Source of the DNA: Streptomyces pluripotens
GTDB taxonomy: Bacteria > Actinomycetota > Actinomycetes > Streptomycetales > Streptomycetaceae
Length of the DNA: 64,000 bases
Direction: 5' to 3'
Assembly: GCF_000802245.2 (NCBI RefSeq)
Contig: NZ_CP021080.1
Location: forward strand, 4,836,001-4,900,000
In this document: one piece after another, positions 44,992 through 53,415 of the stretch
Layout of the letters: every line of letters begins with the position of its first letter
Position numbering within the stretch: position 1 is the stretch's first letter
Program-made: the position numbers and the translations under genes
The notes under the pieces: model-generated
What the model saw: the letters and a program-made list of their open reading frames with translations, nothing else
What the model was told of the DNA's origin: nothing
Database searches by the model: none

Positions 44992-46282
44992 GGGAACCAG
45001 CTCCCTCGTCCGCCTCGGTCGCCTCGTTCAGGTGGAACTCCGTCTCCCGCCAGTCCTCGGGCAGCATGTGGTCCAGCACGTCGTCCACGGTCACCGCGCC
45101 CAGCAAGGACCCGGCCTCGTCCACCACGGGCGCCGCCACCATGTCGTAGGTGGCGAAGAACCCGGCGATCACCGGCAGTGCGGCATCCGGGGCCAAGGGC
45201 TGCAGATCATCGTCCACCAGTGAGCTGACCAGCGTGTACGGGGGGTCACGGAGCAGCCGCTGGAAGTGCACCGTGCCCAGGTACTTGCCGGTCGGGGTCT
45301 CGTCCGGTGGGCGGCAGACGTAGACCTGTGCGGCGAGGGCCGGGGAGAGGTCCGGGTTGCGGACCCGGGCGAGCGCGTCGGCGACCGTGGCGTCCGGGCG
45401 CAGCACGATCGGCTCGGTGGTCATCAGACCGCCGGCCGCGTGTTCCTCGTACGACATCAGGCGTCGCATGTCGGCGGCGTCCGCGGGCTTCATGAGGCTC
45501 AGCAGCCGTTCCTTGTCCTCCTCGGGCAGCTCGGAGAGCAGGTCGGCCGCGTCGTCGGGGTCCATGGCCTCCAGGACGTCCGCCGCGCGTTCCTCCTTCA
45601 GTTTGCCGAGGACCTCGATCTGGTCGTCCTCGGGCAGTTCCTCCAGCACGTCGGCGAGCCGGTCGTCGTCCAGGGCTGCGGCGACCTCGGCGCGCCGCTT
45701 GGGGGAGAGGTGGTGCAGCACATTGGCGAGGTCGGCAGGGCGCAGTTGCTCGAAGGTGGCGAGCAGGCTCTCGGCGCCCTGCCCGTGCTCCTCCAGGGAG
45801 AACCCGGTGACGGCCGACCACTCTGCGGTCAACGTTTCCCCCTTGGCCCGCCGGAAGGCACCGGTCTTCTTCCCCTTGCGGACGAAGACGCGGTCGACCT
45901 CCCAGTCCCGGCGTGCGGGCAGCTGCTGCACGGACACGTCCAGGACGGTGACCTCCTCGCCGGTCTCCACCAGGGTCACGCGCCGGTCCAGCAGTTCGCC
46001 GAAGACCAGTCGCTCGGTGGGGCGCTGCTCGAAGCGTCGTACGTTCAGGACCCCCGTGGTGATGACCTGTCCGGATTCGATGCCGGTGACCCTGGTCATG
46101 GGCAGGAAGATGCGGCGCCGGGTGGACAGCTCGACGACCAGCCCGAGGACGCGTGGGGGCCGGCGCCCGACGCGCAGCATGACGACCAGATCGCGGACGC
46201 GGCCCACCTGGTCGCCGGCCGGGTCGAAGACGGGGACCCCGGCGAGGTGCGAGACGAAGATCCGGGGGGCGCCGGCTGCCAT
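44981..46282 (-). CDS. MgtE_N and CBS domain protein without a channel domain
   Basis: 433 residues, soluble. Order: PRC-barrel-like segment (VPVFDPAGDQVGRVRDLVV, about 15-75), a second beta region, the MgtE N-terminal superhelical domain (about 175-275, with repeats such as DDRLADVLEELPEDDQIEVL), and a CBS pair (about 285-410). This is the cytosolic magnesium-sensing half of MgtE, but the five-span channel is absent, so it cannot transport by itself. corA lies 1.7 kb further downstream in the plus direction, so a sensing role in magnesium balance is inferred. Mycobacterial counterpart: Rv1232c. Confidence 0.85.
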   Translation of the reverse strand: MAAGAPRIFVSHLAGVPVFDPAGDQVGRVRDLVVMLRVGRRPPRVLGLVVELSTRRRIFLPMTRVTGIESGQVITTGVLNVRRFEQRPTERLVFGELLDRRVTLVETGEEVTVLDVSVQQLPARRDWEVDRVFVRKGKKTGAFRRAKGETLTAEWSAVTGFSLEEHGQGAESLLATFEQLRPADLANVLHHLSPKRRAEVAAALDDDRLADVLEELPEDDQIEVLGKLKEERAADVLEAMDPDDAADLLSELPEEDKERLLSLMKPADAADMRRLMSYEEHAAGGLMTTEPIVLRPDATVADALARVRNPDLSPALAAQVYVCRPPDETPTGKYLGTVHFQRLLRDPPYTLVSSLVDDDLQPLAPDAALPVIAGFFATYDMVAAPVVDEAGSLLGAVTVDDVLDHMLPEDWRETEFHLNEATEADEGAGSHGP

Positions 46283-46568
46283 GGCTCTGCTTTCTCTGTT
46301 GTCGCTGCTTGCGTGGCCTGGAACCGCTTTGTCGTTTCGGTCCTCCGGTTGTTCGTGAATTGCTCGGAATTGCCCGCACGGGTGCGCTTCAGGCTAGCCC
46401 GTGCCGGTCGGATACGCCCTGGTGGGGGGTCCGGACGGACTGACTCCGCTAGGTGGGCGCGGCACCGGTACGCTGCCGTACGCCGCTCCGGAACCGGTGA
46501 CGAGGACACGCGACGACCGCCGGCGGCAGGGGCCGGTAGTAGGAATCGTCAGAAAGGTGTCCCCACCC

Positions 46569-47309
46569 GTGACTGCGACTCCCCACGGCCGAACCCGGCG
46601 GGCCGCGCCGGTGACCGCGATGTGTGCCCTGGCCGTGACGGGGGCAGCTGTGCTGACGGGGTGCGGTGGTGACGACCCGGACGCGGGGACGAACGGTGTG
46701 GGCAGGCTGCCCGCCGACAAGATCCAGGCGCAGACCCGGGCGGCGGCTGACGCGGCACCGGCGGTACGGCTGTCCGGGACCGTGGTCACCAGCGGCCGTA
46801 CGTACACACTGGACATGCGACTCAAGGCTGCCGGTGGGACGGGGTCGGTGACGTCACGGGGCACCACCTTCAGACTGCTCAGGGTCGGCAAGCAGCTGTA
46901 TCTGAAGGCCGGCGCGGACTTCTGGAACCACACCGACGGCAGCGACGGCGCCGCGGGCAAGCTGAACGGCAAGTACGTGAAGGTGCCTCAGGGGGATCCC
47001 GCCTACCAGAAGTTCAGCGGCTTCACGGACAAGAACGTCCTCCTCCACGGGCTGCTGACACTCCATGGCACGCTGGCCACGGACGGTCACCACGACCAGT
47101 CGGGCACCCGCACGATCCGCATCACCGGCGACCGTGGCTCCGGGGGCACCCTGGACGTCTCCCTCCAGGGCAAGCCGTATCCGTTGCGCCTGGTGCGCGC
47201 CGGTGACGCGGGCACCCTCCGCTTCTCGGACTGGGGCAAGGACTTCGCCGTCACCGAACCCGCGAAATCGGAGACGGTGGACTACGGCAAGAAGTTGCCG
47301 GCTTCCTAG
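46569..47309 (+). CDS. Probable lipoprotein of the LppX/LprG-like type
   Basis: 246 residues if started at GTG 46569 (MTATPHGRTRRAAPVTAM); GTG 46557 and an open frame back to 46401 are alternatives. A twin-basic start and hydrophobic core lead to the lipobox LTGC. The mature part (RLSGTVVTSGRTYTLDMRLK, LRVGKQLYLKAGADFWNH, KYVKVPQGDPAYQKFSGF) resembles the half-barrel lipoproteins that carry lipids in actinobacteria. Role inferred; no catalytic residues seen. The TAG is followed at once by a 9-bp tandem repeat. Confidence 0.73.
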   Translation: MTATPHGRTRRAAPVTAMCALAVTGAAVLTGCGGDDPDAGTNGVGRLPADKIQAQTRAAADAAPAVRLSGTVVTSGRTYTLDMRLKAAGGTGSVTSRGTTFRLLRVGKQLYLKAGADFWNHTDGSDGAAGKLNGKYVKVPQGDPAYQKFSGFTDKNVLLHGLLTLHGTLATDGHHDQSGTRTIRITGDRGSGGTLDVSLQGKPYPLRLVRAGDAGTLRFSDWGKDFAVTEPAKSETVDYGKKLPAS

Positions 47310-47345
47310 CCTTGGAGGCCTTGGAGGCCTTGGAGGCCTTGGAGC
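47310..47345. repeat. Tandem 9-bp repeats directly after a stop codon
   Basis: Three exact copies of CCTTGGAGG from 47310 and a fourth lacking its last bases, then degenerate copies (GCTTGGGGG, CCTTGGAGG) to about 47370. They begin at the base after the TAG. Confidence 0.85.
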
Positions 47346-47412
47346 GCTTGGGGGCCTTGGAGGGCTTTGGGGCGGCGAGGCTGGTCGTCCGCCGCCCTCC
47401 GCCGCCCGGGCG

Positions 47413-47925
47413 TCACTTCCTGCGACGTTTGGCCAGCAATTTCGGCAGGCCCGCGGGGACCGGCCGACGCGTCGTCGCAGGCGACGGCAGTGGCGGCTCG
47501 GTCAGACTTCCGGAGGGCATCGGTGCCACATCACCGTCGGGCACCAGGCGGAGCACCCGGCACTCGCGGGACCAGCGGCCCAGCATCCCTTCGCCGTCGG
47601 GGGCGTTCAACCGCTTCCCCTTCAGCTCGGCGACCACCGCCTCCCACTCCGGGGACCCGGAAACCAGTTCAGACACGGCCACCGGAAACGACACCAGCCG
47701 GCCCCCCTTGTCCTTGCTGCGCACGGTCACCTCGGCCACGCCCCCGTCCATGAGCGCGGGCAGCGGCTGTTCACCGGGTCCGTCACCGACCAGACACACC
47801 GCACCCTCGTGCCACACGTGCCACAGCGCGCGTGCGGCGGGGGCCCCGGCGCCTCTGACCCAGAGGAGGCCGGACTTCTTCGAGGCTTCCTCGATGAGGG
47901 ACCGGTCGAGCAGCTCGCTTGTCAT
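47413..47925 (-). CDS. Conserved hypothetical protein, possible split-barrel fold
   Basis: 170 residues. Segments SGLLWVRGAGAPAARALWHVW, HEGAVCLVGDGPGEQPLP and AEVTVRSKDKGGRLVSF, then a GR-rich basic C-terminus, are suggestive of a flavin/F420-type split beta-barrel, but no cofactor motif is certain. It starts 23 bp after the end of corA on the same strand, so the two are probably one transcript. Convergent with the lipoprotein gene. Confidence 0.65.
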   Translation of the reverse strand: MTSELLDRSLIEEASKKSGLLWVRGAGAPAARALWHVWHEGAVCLVGDGPGEQPLPALMDGGVAEVTVRSKDKGGRLVSFPVAVSELVSGSPEWEAVVAELKGKRLNAPDGEGMLGRWSRECRVLRLVPDGDVAPMPSGSLTEPPLPSPATTRRPVPAGLPKLLAKRRRK

Positions 47926-47948
47926 GCGTCCAGCCTAACCAGGCCGGC

Positions 47949-49073
47949 TCACAGCCAGCCGTTGCGCTTGAGCGTGCGGTGGATGCCCAGACACAGGGCG
48001 ACCGTGACGCCCATGATCACCGGATAGCCGTACTTCCAGTGCAATTCGGGCATGTAGTCGAAGTTCATACCGTAGACCCCGCATACCATCGTGGGTACGG
48101 CGATGATGGCTGCCCACGCGGTGATCTTGCGCATGTCCTCGTTCTGCGCGACGGACGCCTGCGCGAGGTTGGCCTGGAGGATGGAGTTGAGGAGCTCGTC
48201 GAAGCTCATGACCTGCTCCTGGACCCGGGCCAGGTGGTCGGCGACGTCCCGGAAGTACTTCTGGATGTCCGGGTCGACCAGCCGCATCGGCCGTTCACTC
48301 AGCAGCTGCATGGGGCGTAGCAGTGGGGCCACCGCGCGCTTGAACGCCAGCACCTCGCGCTTGAGCTGGTAGATGCGCGCCGAGTCCACACCACGCGAGA
48401 CGCCACCCTTGCGGCCAGGAGAGAAGACCTCGGTCTCGACCTCGTCGATGTCGTCCTGCACTGCGTCCGCGACCGCGATGTAGCCGTCCACGACGTGGTC
48501 GGCGATCGCGTGCAGCACCGCCGAGGGGCCCTTGGCCAGGAGTTCGGGGTCGTCCTGGAGCCGGTGCCGCAGCGCTCGGAGCGAACCCTGGCCGCCGTGC
48601 CGGACGGTGATGAAGAAGTTCCCGCCGGTGAAGCACATGACTTCGCCCGTCTCGACGACTTCGCTGTTGGCGGTGAGCTGGTCGTGCTCAACGTAGTGAA
48701 TGGTCTTGAAGACGGTGAACAGTGAGTCGTCGTACCGCTCCAACTTCGGCCGTTGGTGCGCTTGCACCGCGTCCTCGACGGCCAGCGGGTGTAGCCCGAA
48801 CTCGCTTGCGATACCCGCGAATTCGGCCTCGGTCGGCTCGTGCAGTCCGATCCACACGAAGCCGCCGTCGCGCCGTACCAGCCGCATCGCCTCCTGTGGG
48901 GTCAGTGGCTTGTCGCTTGCCACTCGGGCCCCGTCGCGGTACACGGCGCAGTCCACGACGGCCGACGGCGTTCCGGGGGCGCGGGTGGTGTCGTACGAGA
49001 CGCCGGCGTCCCCCCGTAGCGAGACGCGGGACGACGGGCGGACCACGGCGCGCAGGTCGCGGATCATCGACAT
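47949..49073 (-). CDS. corA: CorA-type magnesium transporter
   Basis: 374 residues from ATG 49071-49073 (MSMIRDLRAVVRP; GAAGGAG ribosome site 7 bases upstream); the longer frame to 49220 is unlikely. Large N-terminal cytoplasmic domain, long helix bundle (VDSARIYQLKREVLAFKRA; FRDVADHLARVQEQVMSFDE), then two C-terminal spans with the selectivity motif YGMNF between them. Pentameric magnesium/cobalt uptake channel. The first gene of a two-gene unit with the downstream hypothetical. Confidence 0.92.
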   Translation of the reverse strand: MSMIRDLRAVVRPSSRVSLRGDAGVSYDTTRAPGTPSAVVDCAVYRDGARVASDKPLTPQEAMRLVRRDGGFVWIGLHEPTEAEFAGIASEFGLHPLAVEDAVQAHQRPKLERYDDSLFTVFKTIHYVEHDQLTANSEVVETGEVMCFTGGNFFITVRHGGQGSLRALRHRLQDDPELLAKGPSAVLHAIADHVVDGYIAVADAVQDDIDEVETEVFSPGRKGGVSRGVDSARIYQLKREVLAFKRAVAPLLRPMQLLSERPMRLVDPDIQKYFRDVADHLARVQEQVMSFDELLNSILQANLAQASVAQNEDMRKITAWAAIIAVPTMVCGVYGMNFDYMPELHWKYGYPVIMGVTVALCLGIHRTLKRNGWL

Positions 49074-49597
49074 GGGCAGGCTCCTTCGCAGGCGGGCAAC
49101 GACAGCGCGCCGACGACGGTTGGAACTTCCCGGAATGGGGACGGTCCTGGAGAGGTCTTCCTGCCCTTCGGGCAGAGAAGGAGGTTTGGCACGTCCGCAA
49201 AGCGGGGAGCACCGCACCATCGCGGTGGCGACTGCGCTGCTGATGCAGAACTGACGCAGAACTGACCCGAACCAGACGGATCCGAGGGACCAGTCGCGCC
49301 GGACAGATCAGGTGAAGCGAAACGAAGTGCTCTTCCGAACGGCGACGCGCGCGGAGAGGCGGTAGCCAGCCGGTAACTACATCAGCGGGCGGAAGAGCGG
49401 GTGGTACTGCACGGTCGACTTCGATCCATGACAGCCCCACCTCCTCCGGCCGGTCCCTCGTAAGGGAGTCTCGTCGGTGTCGGGACCCGATAGCGCCGCT
49501 TCTGCGTGCTGCCCCGAAACCACCGGCTCACCGTACCAGCCGCCCGTACTGTCAAGGTGCCGCTTTGCCCGCAGCTGACGAGTTCTATGCTCGCCGC
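49074..49597. other. 524-bp divergent region upstream of corA and the SUFU gene
   Basis: No gene supported. Contains a direct 11-bp repeat GCAGAACTGAC (49245-49255, 49256-49266) and a small TCCCT/AGGGA hairpin near 49454-49467. It presumably holds both promoters. I looked for a magnesium-responsive leader in front of corA and could not support one from base pairing. Confidence 0.4.
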
Positions 49598-50182
49598 ATG
49601 GTTGATGTTCTTCCTCTGGTCGAGGCACGGTTGCACACCGCGCTGGGCGAACCGGACGCGCGTGCCGCGGTCACCTTCCTCGGTGCGGACCGCATCGAAG
49701 TGCTCCGCTTCCAGGAGGCAGACGTCCTCAGGTACGCCACCCTTGGTATGTCCCGGCACCCCATGACGGACCCCACGGCGATGGTCGCGGACCCGGTCGA
49801 GGGTCCCAGGGCCGAACTGGTTCTGTCCGTCCGTGCGGGCGTCGCCGACACGGCCAAGGTGCTCCGCCCGCTTGCCGTCCTCGCGGCATCCCCCCAGGTG
49901 GAGGGCCTGGTGGTGGTCCCCGGCGCGTCATTGGACGTGGGTGAGCCGTTGTGGCCCGACGCCCCCTTCACCTCGGTCCTGGTGGGCGAATCAGGGGGGC
50001 TCGTGGAGGATCTGGAACTGGACGCACCGATGGACCCCGTACGGTTCCTGCCGCTGTTGCCGATGACACCGAACGAGGCCGCGTGGAAGCGGGTGCACGG
50101 TGCTCAGGCCCTCCAGGAGCGCTGGCTCGCGCAGGGGACGGATCTGAGGGATCCCTCCCGCCGGTCCGTCCCGCTCGACTGA
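49598..50182 (+). CDS. Suppressor-of-fused (SUFU)-domain protein
   Basis: 194 residues from ATG 49598 (MVDVLPLVEARLHTALGEP). The SUFU-like fold is suggested by RIEVLRFQEADVLRYATLGMS, the short loop HPMTDP, and RAELVLSVRAG followed by a conserved C-terminal LLPMTPNEAAWKRVHGA. In bacteria these proteins occur as immunity or housekeeping proteins of unknown function; here no toxin gene adjoins, so a conserved Streptomyces function is more likely. No ribosome site is evident, so the start may be leaderless. Confidence 0.8.
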   Translation: MVDVLPLVEARLHTALGEPDARAAVTFLGADRIEVLRFQEADVLRYATLGMSRHPMTDPTAMVADPVEGPRAELVLSVRAGVADTAKVLRPLAVLAASPQVEGLVVVPGASLDVGEPLWPDAPFTSVLVGESGGLVEDLELDAPMDPVRFLPLLPMTPNEAAWKRVHGAQALQERWLAQGTDLRDPSRRSVPLD

Positions 50183-50543
50183 CCCAAGGTGAGCAAGCTC
50201 ACCAAGTCCATTCCCTGAAAGGTCAGTTGGTCGAGGCGCCGATGCCGTCCTCGGCGGCACCTCCGCGTTCCGTTCCTCCGCCTCGGGGTGTGAGGGCCCG
50301 GCGCCGTACGGGCGACCACCGCCGCACCCGGCAAGGCGGTGACCGACAGCACCTTCACCTTCACCGAGCCGAACCGCTTCCGCACGTTCTGCACGCGCGG
50401 GGGTGACGTGGTTGGTTCATGCGCGCACGGGGTTGGCGCCTCCAATGAGTGCATTGTGCATTTAGTGGGGGACGGGCAGCTGTTCCGTCCGGACGGGTGA
50501 TCGTCCTTGACGTGAGCGAGCAGGGGTAGGAGCGTGGAGCCCT
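50183..50543 (+). other. 361-bp intergenic region
   Basis: No supported gene. A 7-bp hairpin GGTGAGC-AA-GCTCACC (50188-50203) follows the SUFU stop and may terminate transcription. Near 50445-50465 a direct repeat GTGCATTGTGCATT stands out from the G/C-rich background. TTGACG at 50507 is a possible -35 for the next gene, without a clear -10. Confidence 0.4.
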
Positions 50544-51185
50544 ATGAGGGGCGAACCCAGTTGCCCGAGGTGCGGTGGCCGGGTCAGGGCTCCCGGCCTC
50601 TTCGCCGATTCGTGGCAGTGCGATGTGCACGGCACGGTGTTTCCGCTGCAGCCCGTGATCCCGCCCAGTGTCGAGGCTCTTGCTGCCATCGTGCAGCGCA
50701 CCCGTGTCCCGGTGTGGATGCCGTGGCCGCTGCCGGTCGGCTGGCTCTTCACGGGTGTGGCTTATGCGGGTGACGAGCGCAGTGGTGGTCGAGCCGCCGT
50801 TGTGGCCTGTTCCGGTCCCGCTCCGCTCGGTGGGCCGGGGGAGCTGATCCTGGTCGCCGAGGAACTCGGCGTCGGCCTCGGTGCGCGGTACGCGGGCATT
50901 GACGGCCCGGATCCGGGCCCGTACATCAGTGTCGAGAAGCCACCCCAGGCCAAGCTGTTGGCCGCCGGTCGGCCGACTCCGCTCTGGCACGTCTCGGCCA
51001 CCCCGGACGATCGGGCCGTCTTCGCTGGTGAGGCGCTGGGGCTGTGGTTGTGGGCGGTGGTGTGGCCCGAACAGTCGGGGCTGATGATGTACGACGAACT
51101 GGTGCTGACCGATCTGCGGGACGCGGGAGCGGAGCTGGACCTGGTGCCGTGCGGGGCGCTGTCGCCGCGCCTGCTCCGGCCGTAG
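50544..51185 (+). CDS. DUF6758-type protein with N-terminal zinc ribbon
   Basis: 213 residues. Starts MRGEPSCPRCGGRVRAPG with a CxxC, then a Cys and His (WQCDVHG) that together could bind zinc. The remainder (VWMPWPLPVGWLFTGVAYAG, GPGELILVAEELGVGLGARYAG, AVFAGEALGLWLWAVVWPEQ) is a globular domain known to me only from Streptomyces and relatives. It precedes a PHP phosphoesterase gene after about 190 bp. Function unknown; nucleic-acid or protein binding through the ribbon is only a possibility. Confidence 0.75.
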   Translation: MRGEPSCPRCGGRVRAPGLFADSWQCDVHGTVFPLQPVIPPSVEALAAIVQRTRVPVWMPWPLPVGWLFTGVAYAGDERSGGRAAVVACSGPAPLGGPGELILVAEELGVGLGARYAGIDGPDPGPYISVEKPPQAKLLAAGRPTPLWHVSATPDDRAVFAGEALGLWLWAVVWPEQSGLMMYDELVLTDLRDAGAELDLVPCGALSPRLLRP

Positions 51186-51372
51186 GGGCGGCGCCCCGCC
51201 CTTCCCCAGTCTTCCTGGCTCGCGCTGTTCGCGCGGCGGTCGGCGGTGTAGTGCCTGGGTGGGCGGGGTGAGGTGTGTAGGGGGTGCACTGCTGCTGCGG
51301 GTGTGACAGGGCATGCCGTTCTTCCGGCTATCCTTGGTGTGTCCCCGTCCGTCCGTCCCGCCTGGAGCCCGT

Positions 51373-52230
51373 GTGCGTATCGATCTGCACTGTCACTCCA
51401 CGGCCTCCGACGGTACGGACACCCCGGCTGAGCTGATGCGCAAGGCCGGCGCTGCCGGACTGGACGTCGTCGCGCTGACCGACCACGACACCACCCGTGG
51501 CTACCCCGAGGCCGTTGCCGCGCTTCCCGAGGGACTCACTCTGGTCACCGGCGCCGAGCTGTCCTGCCGCGTCGACGGCGTGTCGATGCACATGCTGGCC
51601 TACCTCTTCGACCCCGAGGAGCCTGCCCTGCTCGCCGAGCGTGAGCTGGTTCGGGACGACCGGATCCCGCGAGCCAAGGGCGTGGTCGCCAAGCTGAACG
51701 CGCTGGGCGTGCCGGTCACCTGGGAGCAGGTTGAGCGGATCGCCGACGGTGGCTCCGTGGGGCGCCCGCATGTCGCCACCGCGCTGGTCGAGCTGGGTGT
51801 CGTGCCGACGGTGGGCGACGCGTTCACCGAGGAGTGGTTGGCCGACGGCGGGCGGGCCTTCGTCGAGAAGCACGAGACGAACCCCTTCGAGGCGATCCGG
51901 CTTGTCAAGAGCGCGGGTGGCGTGATTGTTTTCGCGCATCCAGCCGCGGTCAAGCGCGGCCGTACGGTACCGGAGGACCGGATCGCCGAGATGGCCGAGG
52001 CCGGGCTCGACGGTATCGAGGTCGATCATGTGGACCACGACCCGGAGGCCCGGGACCGGCTCCGTGGTCTCGCGAAGGAACTGGATCTGCTGGTCACCGG
52101 CTCCTCGGACTATCACGGCAGCCGCAAGGCCGTGTCGCTGGGCGCCTACACGACCGACCCCGACGTGTACGGGGAAATCACGCGGCGGGCGACCGGGGCA
52201 TTCCCCGTTCCGGGGGCCGGCGGGATCTGA
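51373..52230 (+). CDS. PHP-domain phosphoesterase
   Basis: 285 residues from GTG 51373 (MRIDLHCHSTASDGTDTP), ribosome site CTGGAG. The PHP metal motifs are complete: DLHCHSTASDG, ALTDHDTT, EKHETN, FAHPAAV and SSDYHG. Family members (YciV/RnaAM type) cleave 3',5'-nucleoside bisphosphates or trim 5' ends of small RNAs. Cytoplasmic, three-metal enzyme. Followed by marC on the same strand after 170 bp. Confidence 0.88.
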   Translation: MRIDLHCHSTASDGTDTPAELMRKAGAAGLDVVALTDHDTTRGYPEAVAALPEGLTLVTGAELSCRVDGVSMHMLAYLFDPEEPALLAERELVRDDRIPRAKGVVAKLNALGVPVTWEQVERIADGGSVGRPHVATALVELGVVPTVGDAFTEEWLADGGRAFVEKHETNPFEAIRLVKSAGGVIVFAHPAAVKRGRTVPEDRIAEMAEAGLDGIEVDHVDHDPEARDRLRGLAKELDLLVTGSSDYHGSRKAVSLGAYTTDPDVYGEITRRATGAFPVPGAGGI

Positions 52231-52400
52231 CGGCCCCCGCCTCTTGGGCTAGGCGCGCCTCCCTGCTCCACGCCCTCTTTCTTCCTCTGCCCCGTTACCC
52301 GTCTCACCTCTCACTCTTCACTCCGCACCTCCGTCGTGCCGCCTGTCCGTGTCGCCGGACGAGCAGCTGACGGCCGCGGCTTCACCCTGCAAGGCTCACC

Positions 52401-53006
52401 ATGTTCGACATCGCCGTCTTCGGCTCCCTGTTCCTGACCCTTTTTGTCATCATGGATCCCCCCGGGATCACCCCGATCTTCCTCGCCCTGACGGCCGGGC
52501 GGCCGTCCAAGGTGCAGAAGCGGATGGCCCTCCAGGCCGTCTGCGTGGCGGGCGGGGTCATCGCCGTATTCGGCGTCCTGGGCCACCAGATCCTCAACTA
52601 TCTGCACGTGTCCGTGCCCGCCCTGATGATTGCGGGTGGTCTGTTGCTGCTGTTGATCGCGTTGGATCTGCTCACCGGCAAGACCGATGAGCCGAAGCAG
52701 ACCAAGGACGTGAACGTGGCCCTGGTGCCACTGGGCATGCCGCTGCTGGCGGGGCCCGGTGCCATCGTGTCCGTGATCCTGGCTGTGCAGAAGGCCGACA
52801 GCGTGGCGACCCAGGTCTCGGTGTGGTCCGCGATCCTCGCGATCCACGTCGTGCTGTGGCTGGTGATGCGCTATTCGCTGCTGATCATCCGGGTCATCAA
52901 GGACGGCGGCGTGGTCCTGGTGACGAGGCTCGCGGGCATGATGCTTTCCGCGATCGCCGTGCAGCAGATCATCAACGGGATCACTCAGGTGATCCGGGGG
53001 AGCTGA
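52401..53006 (+). CDS. MarC-family integral membrane protein
   Basis: 201 residues with six hydrophobic segments, starting FDIAVFGSLFLTLFVIMDPP (MarC family PP motif) and containing VALVPLGMPLLAGPGAIVS, the conserved GPG region. Despite the name, relatives have not been shown to give antibiotic resistance. Its TGA lies inside the spacer of a 10-bp terminator hairpin. Confidence 0.87.
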   Translation: MFDIAVFGSLFLTLFVIMDPPGITPIFLALTAGRPSKVQKRMALQAVCVAGGVIAVFGVLGHQILNYLHVSVPALMIAGGLLLLLIALDLLTGKTDEPKQTKDVNVALVPLGMPLLAGPGAIVSVILAVQKADSVATQVSVWSAILAIHVVLWLVMRYSLLIIRVIKDGGVVLVTRLAGMMLSAIAVQQIINGITQVIRGS

Positions 53007-53031
53007 CCCGGTGTCGGCTCGGCTCCCCCGG
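52994..53031. terminator. Bidirectional hairpin after marC
   Basis: Perfect 10-bp inverted repeat CCGGGGGAGC / GCTCCCCCGG (52994-53003, 53022-53031), loop of 18 bases containing the marC stop. Confidence 0.75.
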
Positions 53032-53054
53032 AAAGCTTGAGCGGCGGTGCCCGC

Positions 53055-53207
53055 TTACGAGGCCGGGACTTCGGCCGGGCGGATCCACAGGCGCTGCCCG
53101 ACGGCGGCGGCCTGCTGAACGATCCTGTTGACGGAGGCCGCGTCTACGACGGTGCTGTCCACGGTGGTGCCGTCGACCTCGTCGAGTCGCATGATCTCGA
53201 AGCGCAC
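53055..53207 (-). CDS. Small conserved 50-residue protein
   Basis: GTG at 53205-53207 with a strong GAAGGGAGAAG ribosome site; the longer frame to 53309 is not needed. Sequence MRFEIMRLDEVDGTTVDST through RIVQQAAAVGQRLWIRPAE: acidic first half, then a helix. No membrane span or cofactor motif. I do not recognise a named family, but the ribosome site and codon use are good. Divergent from the NYN-domain gene. Confidence 0.72.
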   Translation of the reverse strand: MRFEIMRLDEVDGTTVDSTVVDAASVNRIVQQAAAVGQRLWIRPAEVPAS

Positions 53208-53415
53208 GGCTTCTCCCTTCGTCTGGTCATCCTCCTGCGGAGAACTACTTGGTGCGCCGGATGAATGGCCGGCGTCGTAGTGAGTCAACGTGCCGCTTGT
53301 TACAAACATTCCCTACGCTAAAGAAATTTTTCGAACACCTAACTACTATCGAGTAGGTAGGGCGTGGGCGGAACTGAACGGGACCGGTTGTGTTCGCAGT
53401 GTGACGACCAGGACA

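Noticed and set aside
46320..46350. GGAACC as a second ECF promoter near the MgtE/CBS gene
   Set aside because: No GTT at the needed spacing, and the orientation is opposite to the adjacent gene.
49074..49597. Magnesium riboswitch (M-box) upstream of corA
   Set aside because: I could not trace the required helices; only short unrelated hairpins are visible.
50104..50454. Minus-strand frame of 116 codons in the gap after the SUFU gene
   Set aside because: Overlaps the SUFU gene, Arg/Pro-rich, no ribosome site or domain.
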